A DNA stretch of 64,000 nt from Salinivirgaceae bacterium (lineage in GTDB: Bacteria; Bacteroidota; Bacteroidia; Bacteroidales; Salinivirgaceae). A program made the translations under genes and the position numbers. Below are positions 37,382 through 47,698 of this stretch, in pieces. Under the pieces are notes generated by a model. It was not told the origin of the DNA, searched no databases, and saw only the letters and a program-made list of their open reading frames with translations. Each line of letters begins with the position of its first letter. Position 1 is the stretch's first letter. The stretch spans positions 1 through 64,000 of the forward strand of contig JAQICA010000303.1 in assembly GCA_027858775.1 (NCBI GenBank), given 5' to 3'.

Positions 37382-38254
37382 ATGAAGGGCAATTGGTTTT
37401 TTATTGGGTTCGTAATTGTTATTTTAAACGTTGGAGGTATTAATGCACAGGTTAGTAGCGCGTCTGAAGACTCGCTTGTTGCGGGCTTTCAGCGTTTGAG
37501 GGCAGCACAGTCGCTGACAAAAAAAATAGAAATCAACGATTCGTTACGCAGTGTTTTTCGTCGAGTTTTACAGCAACCAGAAAGTTTTCTGTACTCGTTT
37601 GATACGCTGAAAACCGTAGGGAAAATCATGTCTCCCGATAATGTTTTTCGTATCATTAATTGGAACATCACTCATCCAGACGGAGCAAGTAGTTATTATG
37701 CTTTTTTGCAGTTTTATATTGAGGATAAAAACAAAATTGTGCTAACCGAATTAACCGACATGTCGGAGCGTATGGAGGATGCGGAACAGCAGATTGTAGG
37801 ACCGGAACAGTGGTATGGTGCGCTCTATTATCAGATTGTTCCGTCGAGCGATCGTAAGCGCAATCATTATTTACTTTTAGGATGGGATGGTGGCGATTTG
37901 CTTGTTAACCGGAAAGTGATTGATGTGCTTAGTTTAACATCCAGGGGCAAACCAAAATTTGGGAAGAGTGTTTTCCAATTTGGTAAAGAGCGAAAAAAAA
38001 GAGTTGTGTTTGAGTTCTCGTATATGGCGACTATGCGTCTGTTTTACGACCCCGATATCGATATGGTAGTTTTTGAACACATGGTTCCTATTCATAGTGA
38101 GAAAAAAGATATTCCAGCCTCTTTTGGTTCCGACCTCACTTTCGATGGACTTGAGTATGAAGATGGAAAATGGATTCTGCGGGAGAATCTCGACGTGAAA
38201 AACAAAAAGAAAATATTGAATAAACGAAAAAAAGATATATCTTATACTTTTTAA
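37382..38254 (+). CDS. secreted/periplasmic protein of unknown function
   Basis: Signal peptide MKGNWFFIGFVIVILNVGGINAQ; 290 aa; basic C-terminus; 6 nt before the next ORF. Confidence 0.6.
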   Translation: MKGNWFFIGFVIVILNVGGINAQVSSASEDSLVAGFQRLRAAQSLTKKIEINDSLRSVFRRVLQQPESFLYSFDTLKTVGKIMSPDNVFRIINWNITHPDGASSYYAFLQFYIEDKNKIVLTELTDMSERMEDAEQQIVGPEQWYGALYYQIVPSSDRKRNHYLLLGWDGGDLLVNRKVIDVLSLTSRGKPKFGKSVFQFGKERKKRVVFEFSYMATMRLFYDPDIDMVVFEHMVPIHSEKKDIPASFGSDLTFDGLEYEDGKWILRENLDVKNKKKILNKRKKDISYTF

Positions 38255-38260
38255 AAAGAT

Positions 38261-38773
38261 ATGGCTTCATTACGAAAAATATTCAAAACGTCCATTTTTA
38301 TTGCAGAGGACGATCCTGATTTTCTGCGAATGCTCAAGCAACTATTTGCTCGGGGTATAGAAAACTATAAACTATCTACATTTACTTCCGTCGACGATAT
38401 GTACAAATATGTATTGCGTCGTAGTAGCGGAATGGGACGCACAGTGCTTATATTGCCTATTAGTGCCCATCTTGTTGAAACAAACAATGTGTTTGATACG
38501 ATTGAGGCTTTCCGCAAAGAGTTGAGGAATGTCCATGTGGTTTTGCTGAACAACCCGGGAGAGTTTGAACAAAAAGAACTGGAACGCTACCACGTAGAGT
38601 ATTTGGTCGATGATATTATCACCAAAAATAATTTTGCCCGATTACGTATTCAGAATGCAATACGCCGCATTGTAAGTCGCGACGATTTTGTTATTCGGCG
38701 CAAATTATTGTACGCATCCGGCGCCACAGCCACATTCTTTTTTCTTATAACCCTGCTGTTGCTTTTTGTGTAA
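38261..38773 (+). CDS. degenerate receiver-like domain with C-terminal TM helix
   Basis: SIFIAEDDPDFLRMLKQLF (receiver acidic pair) but TVLILPISAHLVETN where the phospho-Asp loop should be; tail YASGATATFFFLITLLLLFV. Confidence 0.6.
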   Translation: MASLRKIFKTSIFIAEDDPDFLRMLKQLFARGIENYKLSTFTSVDDMYKYVLRRSSGMGRTVLILPISAHLVETNNVFDTIEAFRKELRNVHVVLLNNPGEFEQKELERYHVEYLVDDIITKNNFARLRIQNAIRRIVSRDDFVIRRKLLYASGATATFFFLITLLLLFV

Positions 38774-38809
38774 TTCCCTTGTAATGTAGCTTGAAGGTTT
38801 GCTTTATGC

Positions 38810-39490
38810 TCATTTACCCTCTTTGGAAATTTGTTCTTCAATTTTTTCTATAATCGCATCAGATTTTTTGATGCTTTTTTTCATCCACTCAAGTAATAAA
38901 GCATCTTTTTCCGAATCGGAAATATGCCAATCTATGTCCGACGCCTCAAGTTTCATGCGCAAGTGATGAAGTATAATGGCTACTGAAACAGAAATGTTAA
39001 AGCTCTCTGTGAAACCATACATTGGAATTTTCAGGTGTTCGTCGGCCATGTCAATGGCTTTTTGTGTTAGTCCGCGCATTTCTGTTCCAAATAGAAGTGC
39101 AACCGGGCCTTTTTCCAGATCAAATGCTTCCAGTTCCGTGTCGTTTGTGTGTGGTGTTGTGGCTACAATGCGGTAGTTTTCTTTTTTTAGTTTGTTAATG
39201 GCTGTTTCCAGTGCATTTTCTTGTGCGTGCTGGTTTATCGATAACCATTTTGATGCTCCCATGGCCACTTCAGGGTTGGGCTTAAATTTGTTTTCGGCTT
39301 CGATCACATGTACCGACTGTATGCCAAAACAGTCGCACGACCGTAATACCGCACTAGCATTGTGCGATTGGTAAATTTCCTCAATGCCTACGGTTATGTA
39401 ATTTGTACGTTTGTCGAGAATATTGTTGAATAGTTTAAACCGATCTTCGGTCATAAACGATTTGAGGCGTTGAATGATGTCCTTGCTCAT
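38810..39490 (-). CDS. TrmH/SpoU family RNA 2'-O-methyltransferase
   Basis: VGIEEIYQSHNASAVLRSCDCFGIQSVHVIE, PVALLFGTEMRGLTQKAIDMAD, IPMYGFTESFNISVSVAIILHHL. Confidence 0.92.
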   Translation of the reverse strand: MSKDIIQRLKSFMTEDRFKLFNNILDKRTNYITVGIEEIYQSHNASAVLRSCDCFGIQSVHVIEAENKFKPNPEVAMGASKWLSINQHAQENALETAINKLKKENYRIVATTPHTNDTELEAFDLEKGPVALLFGTEMRGLTQKAIDMADEHLKIPMYGFTESFNISVSVAIILHHLRMKLEASDIDWHISDSEKDALLLEWMKKSIKKSDAIIEKIEEQISKEGK

Positions 39491-39623
39491 GTGTTAAGTG
39501 ATTGGTTGAAGTTGGCGACGATTTTTTTTGACATGTGCGGGTGCACATATTTTTTTCGGCCGTATGGTGGCGAAGTTCTAATTTACTGTTTAGTTGTGGA
39601 AACATTGGGGTGTGTATCAAAAA

Positions 39624-39649
39624 AAAAGAGCCCACATCAGGACCCTTTT
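39624..39649 (-). terminator. rho-independent terminator downstream of the HU gene
   Basis: Minus-strand AAAAGGGTCC-TGATGT-GGGCTCTTTTTTTTT, 10-bp stem with wobbles and T-run. Confidence 0.7.
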
Positions 39650-39673
39650 AATCTTTCAATTCAGAAACATATA

Positions 39674-39946
39674 TTAGCTTACATCTTCTGAAAGATCATT
39701 ACCAGCTTTAAATTTCACAACTTTTTTTGCTGGAATGCTGATTTCTTGTCCAGTTCTTGGATTACGACCAGTGCGAGCACTGCGTTCGGCTACTGAAAAA
39801 GATCCGAAACCTACTAGCTGGATACGATCACCAGATTTAAGTGCGTCAGTTACTGAGCCTACAAAAGCTTCTAAAGCTTTTTTGCTGTCGTTTTTTGAAA
39901 GACCTGATTTAGATGCCATAGCATCTATTAATTGTGCTTTGTTCAT
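39674..39946 (-). CDS. HU/IHF-family DNA-binding protein
   Basis: MNKAQLIDAMASKSGLSKNDSKKALEAFVGSVTDALKSGDRIQLVGFGSFSVAERSARTGRNPRTGQEISIPAKKVVKFKAG. Confidence 0.97.
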   Translation of the reverse strand: MNKAQLIDAMASKSGLSKNDSKKALEAFVGSVTDALKSGDRIQLVGFGSFSVAERSARTGRNPRTGQEISIPAKKVVKFKAGNDLSEDVS

Positions 39947-39993
39947 AAAAATAAAATTTTACGTTTAACCAAATTTTTTGTACCAGTTCATTG

Positions 39994-40024
39994 CAAATAT
40001 AGGCCATTTCTAGTCTTTTGCAAA
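39994..40024 (-). promoter_or_regulatory. Bacteroidota consensus promoter of the HU gene
   Basis: Minus strand TTTG-N19-TATATTTG (40024 to 39994), exact match to TTTG / TAnnTTTG with 19-nt spacing. Confidence 0.75.
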
Positions 40025-40149
40025 TTATAACTATATTTTTTTAACTATTTAACAAAAAACTATTTTATCATACTTGCTTAATAATCAAAATAATAATGAA
40101 TTATGGCGTATAAGTGGTTGAATTATAGTGATTAATGATTTTTTCTCTG

Positions 40150-41457
40150 TTATTTCTTTATTCCCGCAATTTTTTCTAACATGTCTGTAGTAAGGGATTT
40201 GGGGCGTTCCAGTGGATATCCGAGTGCTCTGTCCCAAATAAGATTTGCAGAAATACCTATGGCGCGACCAATTCCAAATAGTACTGTGTAAAAGTCATAT
40301 TCGGTAATTCCGTAGTGCCATTGAATAATTCCACTCTGTGCATCAACGTTTGGCCAGGGGTTTTTGGCTTTGCCCTGTTCTTTAAGTATTGGCGGAACTA
40401 CCTTGTAAAGCATATCTACATATTTAAACAGCAGGTCGTCTTGCAGGTGCTTTAAACTAAATTCCCGCTGTAATTCGTAACGCGGGTCGGTTTTGCGCAG
40501 TACCGCGTGGCCGTAACCCGGAATTACCTGGCCTGAGTTTAACGTGTCCCATACAAATTGTTTCATTTCTTCTTCGGTGGGTACTTCGCCGCCCATTCGC
40601 TCACTAAGCTGCTGCAACCAGCGGAGTACTTCCTGATTGGCTAAGCCATGTAACGGTCCTGCCAGTCCGTTTACCATCGACGATATGGAAAGATAAATAT
40701 CGCTGAGCGTACTGCCTACCAAGTGGCCTGTGTGAGCGCTAACGTTACCACTTTCGTGGTCACTGTGTATAATAAAGTGCATTCGAGCAACGTCGTCGTA
40801 AGGTGGCTTTATACCCATCATGTGGGCAAAATTAGCGCCGAAGTCTTTATGCGGATCGCTCTGAATTCGTTTGTCGTCTCGGTATAGCTTTGTGTATATG
40901 TAGGCTCCGATTTCTGGTAGTTTAGCCAGTAGGTTAAGTGCATCTTCAAATGTGGACTCCCAATAGTCTTTTTTGGCAACTCCTGCATGATACTTTTTGG
41001 CGAAAAACGATTCGCGCCCCATCGTAAGTATGGCAGTAGAGAATATTGTCATTGGATGACTACAGCATGGGAAAGAGTCGATTACTTCGTAAACGTATCT
41101 TGGTAAAATTCGTCTTTTTGAGAATTCGTCAAGAACTTGTTCCAGCTCTTTTTCATTGGGAATTTCTCCGGTAACCAATAAATAGAATAGTCCTTCTACA
41201 TAGGGCATGTCTGCGCCTTTAGGCTTTGGGAGCTTCTCGAATACTTCCTTCAATTTGTATCCGCGGTACCTGATCCCTTCTTTTGGATCGAGGTACGAGA
41301 TGTCGGTTACTAAACATTTGAGACCCCGCATTCCTCCAAGTATTTTTCCAATGGTAACTTTGTCGACCTCTACATCGGCGTAATCTCTCATAAGGCGCTC
41401 TGTGCGTGGTCTGAAGTCTTCGATTTTTTGAGCTAGTTTTTCTTTAAATGTTATCAT
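40150..41457 (-). CDS. gltA: citrate synthase, mitochondrial-like type
   Basis: SDHESGNVSAHTGHLVGSTLSDIYLSISSMVNGLAGPLHGLANQEVLRWL, PGYGHAVLRKTDPRY, EQGKAKNPWPNVDAQSG, LERPKS. Confidence 0.96.
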   Translation of the reverse strand: MITFKEKLAQKIEDFRPRTERLMRDYADVEVDKVTIGKILGGMRGLKCLVTDISYLDPKEGIRYRGYKLKEVFEKLPKPKGADMPYVEGLFYLLVTGEIPNEKELEQVLDEFSKRRILPRYVYEVIDSFPCCSHPMTIFSTAILTMGRESFFAKKYHAGVAKKDYWESTFEDALNLLAKLPEIGAYIYTKLYRDDKRIQSDPHKDFGANFAHMMGIKPPYDDVARMHFIIHSDHESGNVSAHTGHLVGSTLSDIYLSISSMVNGLAGPLHGLANQEVLRWLQQLSERMGGEVPTEEEMKQFVWDTLNSGQVIPGYGHAVLRKTDPRYELQREFSLKHLQDDLLFKYVDMLYKVVPPILKEQGKAKNPWPNVDAQSGIIQWHYGITEYDFYTVLFGIGRAIGISANLIWDRALGYPLERPKSLTTDMLEKIAGIKK

Positions 41458-41569
41458 TGTGTTTAGTTTTAGTTTTTAATAATTGGTCAGACGCTGCCAC
41501 TTTTGTGGAACCCCGGTTCGTAGCTATGTGCCACCAACGGGGAGTTGTGTAAGTGTGTTGCTGGACGTT

Positions 41570-43831
41570 CTACACTTCTTTTTGTTTAATGAGGTTCAGT
41601 GCCGATCCGGCATGAAACCACATTATTTGTACAGGACTATAAGAGTGTTGGGCTTCAATCGTTTCCAATGTTCCATCAGTGTGGTTTAATTGCAGGCGAA
41701 CTGTTTTTCCGGGTGCCAGTTTGTCTATTTCAAACACATCTATTGTATCGTCTTCTTGTATTTTATCATAATCTTCGGGACGATTAAATGTCAGTGCCAG
41801 TACTCCCTGCTTTTTGAGGTTTGTTTCATGAATTCGGGCAAACGATTTGACAATAACCACTCTAACGCCTACGTGGCGGGGTTCCATTGCAGCATGCTCA
41901 CGCGATGACCCTTCTCCATAATTTTCGTCGCCAATTACTATCGATTGTACCCTGTTGTTTTTATAATCTCGGGCTACAGCTGGTGTTTTGTCGTATCCGC
42001 CAGTTATTTGGTTTTTTGTGTTAGACTTATCTGTAAAATAATTGACCGCACCCAAAAGCAGGTTATCCGAAATATTATCTAAATGACCTCTGAACCGTAA
42101 CCATGGCCCTGCCATTGAAATATGGTCAGTTGTGCATTTTCCCTTTGCTTTAATTAATATTTTAAGTCCTGTAATATTTTCTTCATTGTTTGGCGCAAAA
42201 GGTGTTAATAGTTGTAACCGATTCGACCCTTTTTGTACAACTATTTTTATATCGCTACTGTCTTTTGCAGGTTCGATGTATCCCATTTCTTTAATATCAA
42301 ACCCATTTTTCGGAAACTCTTCGCCCGACGGTGGATCGAGATAAACCTTTTCTCCATCTTCGTTTATGAGTGCATCTTTAAGTGGATTGAATGTAAGCGA
42401 ACCGCCTATGGTGAGCGCGGTAACCAGTTCAGGTGAAGCTACAAAACCGTGCGTGTTGGGGTTTCCATCGTTTCGTTTCGCAAAGTTGCGGTTAAATGAA
42501 GTGAGGATGGTGTTTTTCCGCTCGGGATCGTCGGTGTGGCGTTTCCATTGCCCAATGCAAGGGCCACAGGCGTTAGCCAGAACTACGCCGCCAATGTCTT
42601 CAAAGTATTGAAGTATGCCGTCGCGCTCGGTAGTGAAGCGAATCATTTCTGAACCCGGCGTAACCATAAACTCTGTTTTTACTTTCAGCTTTTTTTCTTT
42701 GGCTTGTTTGGCTATGGAGGCCGCACGGGTCAGGTCTTCGTACGATGAGTTGGTGCATGAACCAATAAGCCCAACCTCAATGTCTAACGGGTAGTTGTTG
42801 GTTTTTGCATCTACTCCCAACTTGCTGATTGGGTGCGCTAAGTCTGGCGTAAACGGTCCGTTTACCAGAGGTTCTATTTCTGAAAGGTTTATTTCTATTA
42901 CTTTATCGAAATAATCGTATGGATTGTCGTACACTTCGCTGTCGCCTGTGAGGTGTTGTGGTAGTGTGTTGGCCTGATTGGCCACATCTTCACGACCAGT
43001 GATGTGAAGATAGTCGCTCATGCGGCTATCGTAGCCAAATAGCGATGTGGTGGCGCCAATTTCGGCTCCCATATTGCAAATGGTACCTTTCCCTGTACAG
43101 CTAATCGACTGGGCGCCTTCGCCAAAATATTCGAGGATATAGCCCGTGCCGCCTTTGGCGGTTAAAATTTCAGCTACTTTAAGAATAACATCTTTTGACG
43201 ATGCCCAGCCATTGAGTTTCCCGGTTAGCTTAACGCCAATAAGCTTTGGCATTTTTAGTTCCCATGGCATGTCGGCCATTACATCTACAGCATCGGCTCC
43301 GCCAACGCCAATCGCAACCATTCCCAGTCCACCTGCATTTACCGTGTGCGAGTCGGTTCCAATCATCATTCCACCGGGAAACGCATAGTTTTCCAGTACT
43401 ACCTGGTGAATAATTCCGGCACCGGGAGACCAGAATCCCAGACCATATTTTTTCGATACAGATTTTAAAAATTCAAACACTTCGTTGTTTTGGTTCCAGG
43501 CTGTCGTGAGATCCTTTTCGGCGCCAACCTGTGCTTGTATGAGGTGGTCGCAGTGCACGGTAGAAGGTACAGCTACTTGCGAACGGCCTGCATTCATAAA
43601 TTGCAATAGTGCCATTTGCGCCGTAGCGTCTTGCATGGCAACTCTGTCTGGCGCAAAATTTACATAGTCTTCACCGCGCTTAAATTCCCTTAGTTTTTCA
43701 CTTTTGTGAAGATGAGTGTATAGAACCTTTTCGGCCAACGGCATTGGCCGATTGAGCACTTTACGGACTTTTTCAAGTTTTGATTCATAGGAATCGTAAA
43801 CTTTTTTAATGAGGTCTAAATCAAACAGCAT
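41570..43831 (-). CDS. acn: aconitate hydratase, mitochondrial-like type
   Basis: [93 protein letters not shown]. Confidence 0.97.
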   Translation of the reverse strand: MLFDLDLIKKVYDSYESKLEKVRKVLNRPMPLAEKVLYTHLHKSEKLREFKRGEDYVNFAPDRVAMQDATAQMALLQFMNAGRSQVAVPSTVHCDHLIQAQVGAEKDLTTAWNQNNEVFEFLKSVSKKYGLGFWSPGAGIIHQVVLENYAFPGGMMIGTDSHTVNAGGLGMVAIGVGGADAVDVMADMPWELKMPKLIGVKLTGKLNGWASSKDVILKVAEILTAKGGTGYILEYFGEGAQSISCTGKGTICNMGAEIGATTSLFGYDSRMSDYLHITGREDVANQANTLPQHLTGDSEVYDNPYDYFDKVIEINLSEIEPLVNGPFTPDLAHPISKLGVDAKTNNYPLDIEVGLIGSCTNSSYEDLTRAASIAKQAKEKKLKVKTEFMVTPGSEMIRFTTERDGILQYFEDIGGVVLANACGPCIGQWKRHTDDPERKNTILTSFNRNFAKRNDGNPNTHGFVASPELVTALTIGGSLTFNPLKDALINEDGEKVYLDPPSGEEFPKNGFDIKEMGYIEPAKDSSDIKIVVQKGSNRLQLLTPFAPNNEENITGLKILIKAKGKCTTDHISMAGPWLRFRGHLDNISDNLLLGAVNYFTDKSNTKNQITGGYDKTPAVARDYKNNRVQSIVIGDENYGEGSSREHAAMEPRHVGVRVVIVKSFARIHETNLKKQGVLALTFNRPEDYDKIQEDDTIDVFEIDKLAPGKTVRLQLNHTDGTLETIEAQHSYSPVQIMWFHAGSALNLIKQKEV

Positions 43832-44185
43832 AGTGTGAGTCTTTTAATTTTGTAGTTGTTTAACAAGAAATCGGTTTCTTTTGTTTTGTATTTACATAAT
43901 TAGGCAAATTTCAACGTAAATACTAATTTATTTTTCTGCTATTGTATGGCCATCGTTGTTTCTATTTTGTTTAACAAATAGCGCAATACGTATTTTATTT
44001 TCATAAACATATAAATATGTTAATATATGTAATTTGTTTTATTTGACCAAATTGTTTTCAGGTTTTCTGTTTTATCTTCGTGTAATGCCGCTAATGGGGG
44101 CTTACACAAAGCGTAATTGAAATTTAAGGGCAGTGTTGAGTTGTGTCATCGTTTTTTTGTAATTTGTAAAGTAAAATTATCTTGT

Positions 44186-45811
44186 ATGGCTAGGTTGTTG
44201 ATTATTACGGTTTTGTCTTTGGCTTTTTTTTCTATGTGCAGAGAGCCCTCCAGTAGCTTTGTTCCCAATGCCCGGCAGAAGGAGTGGTTGGCAAGTAATG
44301 AAGTTGCTATTGGAATATATCCATTTTATCCTCCCTATGCTTATTTGGAGGAACGAAACCATATTGTGGGGTTGTTTCCCGATTTGCAGAAAATTGTTTC
44401 TGAAACCACGGGTTTGCAGTTCAGGCAAGTTTTTTATCCTTCGTGGCATCATTATTTGGCTGCAGCCAAAAGAGGCGAGATTGATATAATTAATCCAATT
44501 ATTCCAACGCCTGACAGACGTAACCATTTATTATTTACCAAAACTATTGTCATGGATCCTCATGTGATTGTGGGGCCGGAGATAGGTGATGTGCCCGGGA
44601 GTGTGGAAGCGCTTGCTCAACGCGAAGATATTGTTATTGCAACTGTTGAGGCCTATTTTATTGCCGGATTTATTCGTGAGAATTTTCCAAATCACCGTAT
44701 TCAATATTATGCTGATGATAGCGAATGCATGCGGGCAGTGCATAACGGTGATGCTGATGTGTTTATGACGCAGAAGTATACTGGTAATTTCTTTTTAAAG
44801 CAATATCCCGACCTGAAAATTTTATCTGATATTCCTTCCAATACCATGCTTTCGATTGGAGTGCACGAAAGTCAACCTCAGTTGTTTGAAATTATTTCGG
44901 GTGCAATAGATGGTATTTCAGAAGACGATATGGCGCAGTTGATTAATAAATGGTCGTATCAATATTATTTGCCCGTTTATCGAAAGGCCAGCTTCTGGGT
45001 GGTCATAGGTGTGGGAGCATTGGTCGTTGTATTGTTGTTGCTTGTTTGGAATAAGGTTCTTACTATAAAGGTACGACAGCGTACCGCCGAATTACTCAGC
45101 GCAAAAGAAAAAGCAGAAGAGAGCGATCGGCTGAAAACGGCTTTTGTTTCTAATATTTCCCACGAAATTCGCACGCCCCTTAATGCCATTAATGGGTACG
45201 CCGAATTGTTGGCTTTACAATATCCCGACTCGAGTATAAATCGTTTTTCGTCAGAAATCATTGCCAGTAGTCATCGGTTAACCACTATTATTGAAGGTAT
45301 TGTGCTTTTTGCGCGATTAGAGCAAAGCCGGATTTTACTGCATGAGCAGGAGCGGATTCTGGCAGATTTGATTTCTGCAGTTGTGGCAAAAGTTGCTGAA
45401 ATGTATCCTGCAAAGAAAAGTAAGGTAACCATTAAAACAGAGTTTGAAAATGATAAACAAATCATTTCTGTTGATCCTTATTATTTTCAGAAAATGTTGT
45501 TTTTCGTTATCGATAATGCGCTGAAATTTACAGTCAAAGGAACAGTTACCATTGGTTGGGTTTATAAAAATGCGAAGATTGTTATTTTTGTTGAGGATAC
45601 CGGAGCCGGTATTTCTGCAGAGCTGTTGCCCGGTATTTTCGATAAGTTTTATAAATTCTCGGCCTCTAAAGATCGGTTTTTCCCGGGAACAGGAATTGGG
45701 CTCACCATATCGAAAAAATTGGCCGATATGCTAGGGTTCGATTTAGATGGGCACTCTGAAATGGGCAAGGGGTCGACATTTTATTTTGTTCAGCGGCACG
45801 CTAAAGCATAG
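44186..45811 (+). CDS. sensor histidine kinase with periplasmic SBP_bac_3-like domain
   Basis: Lipobox-like FFSMC, VAIGIYPFYPPYAYLEERNHIVGLFPDLQKIVSETTGLQF, GEIDIINPI, TM helix, FVSNISHEIRTPLNAINGYAE, DNALKF, GTGIGLTIS. Confidence 0.9.
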   Translation: MARLLIITVLSLAFFSMCREPSSSFVPNARQKEWLASNEVAIGIYPFYPPYAYLEERNHIVGLFPDLQKIVSETTGLQFRQVFYPSWHHYLAAAKRGEIDIINPIIPTPDRRNHLLFTKTIVMDPHVIVGPEIGDVPGSVEALAQREDIVIATVEAYFIAGFIRENFPNHRIQYYADDSECMRAVHNGDADVFMTQKYTGNFFLKQYPDLKILSDIPSNTMLSIGVHESQPQLFEIISGAIDGISEDDMAQLINKWSYQYYLPVYRKASFWVVIGVGALVVVLLLLVWNKVLTIKVRQRTAELLSAKEKAEESDRLKTAFVSNISHEIRTPLNAINGYAELLALQYPDSSINRFSSEIIASSHRLTTIIEGIVLFARLEQSRILLHEQERILADLISAVVAKVAEMYPAKKSKVTIKTEFENDKQIISVDPYYFQKMLFFVIDNALKFTVKGTVTIGWVYKNAKIVIFVEDTGAGISAELLPGIFDKFYKFSASKDRFFPGTGIGLTISKKLADMLGFDLDGHSEMGKGSTFYFVQRHAKA

Positions 45812-45862
45812 TGATGGGTGATTTTGGTCGTGTTTTTTTTCTCAAATTATTGCATTAAAAAA

Positions 45863-45884
45863 CGGGCGATATAATTATCGCCCG
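45863..45884. terminator. hairpin terminator between convergent genes
   Basis: CGGGCGATA-TAAT-TATCGCCCG perfect 9-bp stem; TTTTTT follows on the minus strand. Confidence 0.85.
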
Positions 45885-45907
45885 AATTTCTTTAAGGGTT
45901 TGTAATT

Positions 45908-47686
45908 CTAATTTTGTGTTTTAATCCAGTTTACAAGACCTTTATTCTTTATTATTTCCATCAACTTTTCCGGAAGCGGTGGAATGTCGAATTCTTTATT
46001 GCCCACTACAACTTTCCCCTTTTCTAAGTTGGTATCAATTTTATCGCCGGGTTGGTAAGCGTCCACAATATTTTTATTGACAATTAGCAGCAGTCCCTGA
46101 TTGATACAAGAGCGGTAAAAAATACGGTTGACCGATTTTACAATAACGGCTTTTACGCCTGCATGTGCCAGCCCCACAGCCGGATGTTCGCGTGAGCTTC
46201 CGCAACCGAAATTCTCTCCGGCCACAATAATATCGTTTTGGGCTACATTTTTGGCAAAGTTCTCGTCGAACCCGGTAAACAAATGCTCCATTATGGCCTC
46301 CGGGTCGGAGCTCATGATGTTGTATGTCAGGTTTCCGGCAAACATTTGGTCTGTGTTTAGGTTGTCGGCATCGGCGTAATTCCAAACTTCATTGGTTTTC
46401 CGATTGTCGTTTGGCTCAATTTCAATGGTATTGCCTTCTTCTTTTACGTAACCAAATGACTCGTCGCCCGGAGTAACCCTCGGGTCGGTAATTTTTCCTG
46501 AAAGTGCGCTAAATGCAACTGTCGCTGGCGATGCAAGGAAAATTTCGGCTTCTTTGTTACCCATGCGGCCTTTAAAGTTTCTATTGGCTGTAGAAATTAC
46601 CCTGTAACCATCGGCCGGTATGCCCTGGCCGGTGCCCAAACACGGCCCGCAGCTGGCACCCAGAATGTTGGCGCCCGATTCTATAAGATCCGTAATTACG
46701 CCTTCTTTTATGGCTTGTAAATATATTTTCTTCGAAGCCGGAGCCACAAGTAATTGAACGTCTTTGTGTACTTTTTTCCCTTTCAGAACTTTTGCTGCAA
46801 TGCGTAAGTCTTCAATTCTTCCGTTAGTACACGTGCCAATTAGCGCTTGCTGTATGGGTTTGCCGGCAACTTTCGCTACTGCTTTTACATTGTCTACATT
46901 GTGCGGCGCTGCAGTTAAAGGGAAAAGTTCGCTCAGGTTAATGGTCATTTCCTGCGCGTATGATGCGTTTTCGTCTGACCATACACTATTTTTCAAATCT
47001 CCGATGTACTCTTTTAATGTTTCATCGGGTGGGAAAACGGCGTTTTTCGCTCCCATTTCTGATGCTAAGTTTGCAATAGTCATCCGATCAGAAATGGATA
47101 GTGTTTTTACACCATCGCCATGGTACTCAATACTCATGTAATTTGCTCCAGCTGAGCCAATAACTCCAATGATGTGTAACGATAAATCTTTGGCATACAC
47201 GCCTTCTGGCATTTCCCCGGTAAGGGTGATTTTTATGGTGTCGGGAACACGAAACCATGTTTCACCTCGCCGCCATATGCCGGCAGCTTCGGTACGGTCT
47301 ATTCCTGCTGCAAGTGTATTGAATGCTCCTGCAGTGCACGTGTGACTGTCGCTACCAACAATAATCATCCCCGGCTTGGCGTGGTCGGCCATTATCTGAT
47401 GGCAAATTCCGTCCCCTACATCGTGAAATTTCGAAACGCTCTGATCTTTTGCGAATTCGCGTATGGTTTGATATTGTGTAGCTAATTTTGCACTTGTTGG
47501 TGGGGCATTATGATCCAAAACCATTAAGAGTTGATCGGGGTTATGGACTTTTTTGCCATCCATTTTATTGAATGTGCCTTTAATGCTGGCGCTGTTGTCG
47601 TGTGTCAATACAAGATCGGGCTTTTTAAAAACGATACTGCCCGCTTGTGCGCCCAGAATTTTTTCGACAAATGTTTGTGATTGCAT
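45908..47686 (-). CDS. aconitase-superfamily hydratase with fused swivel domain (LeuC-LeuD / homoaconitase-like)
   Basis: VGSDSHTCTAGAFNTLAAGIDRTEAAGIWRRGETWFRVP, IGTCTNGRIEDLRIAAKVLKGK, GASCGPCLGTGQGIPADG, GENFGCGSSREHPAVGLAHAGVKAVIVKSVNRIFYRSCINQGL. Confidence 0.9.
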   Translation of the reverse strand: MQSQTFVEKILGAQAGSIVFKKPDLVLTHDNSASIKGTFNKMDGKKVHNPDQLLMVLDHNAPPTSAKLATQYQTIREFAKDQSVSKFHDVGDGICHQIMADHAKPGMIIVGSDSHTCTAGAFNTLAAGIDRTEAAGIWRRGETWFRVPDTIKITLTGEMPEGVYAKDLSLHIIGVIGSAGANYMSIEYHGDGVKTLSISDRMTIANLASEMGAKNAVFPPDETLKEYIGDLKNSVWSDENASYAQEMTINLSELFPLTAAPHNVDNVKAVAKVAGKPIQQALIGTCTNGRIEDLRIAAKVLKGKKVHKDVQLLVAPASKKIYLQAIKEGVITDLIESGANILGASCGPCLGTGQGIPADGYRVISTANRNFKGRMGNKEAEIFLASPATVAFSALSGKITDPRVTPGDESFGYVKEEGNTIEIEPNDNRKTNEVWNYADADNLNTDQMFAGNLTYNIMSSDPEAIMEHLFTGFDENFAKNVAQNDIIVAGENFGCGSSREHPAVGLAHAGVKAVIVKSVNRIFYRSCINQGLLLIVNKNIVDAYQPGDKIDTNLEKGKVVVGNKEFDIPPLPEKLMEIIKNKGLVNWIKTQN

Positions 47687-47698
47687 AGTAGTTATTAT

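Noticed and set aside
46764-47141. 125-aa antisense ORF in the hydratase gene
   Set aside because: Shadow of a conserved aconitase-superfamily CDS.
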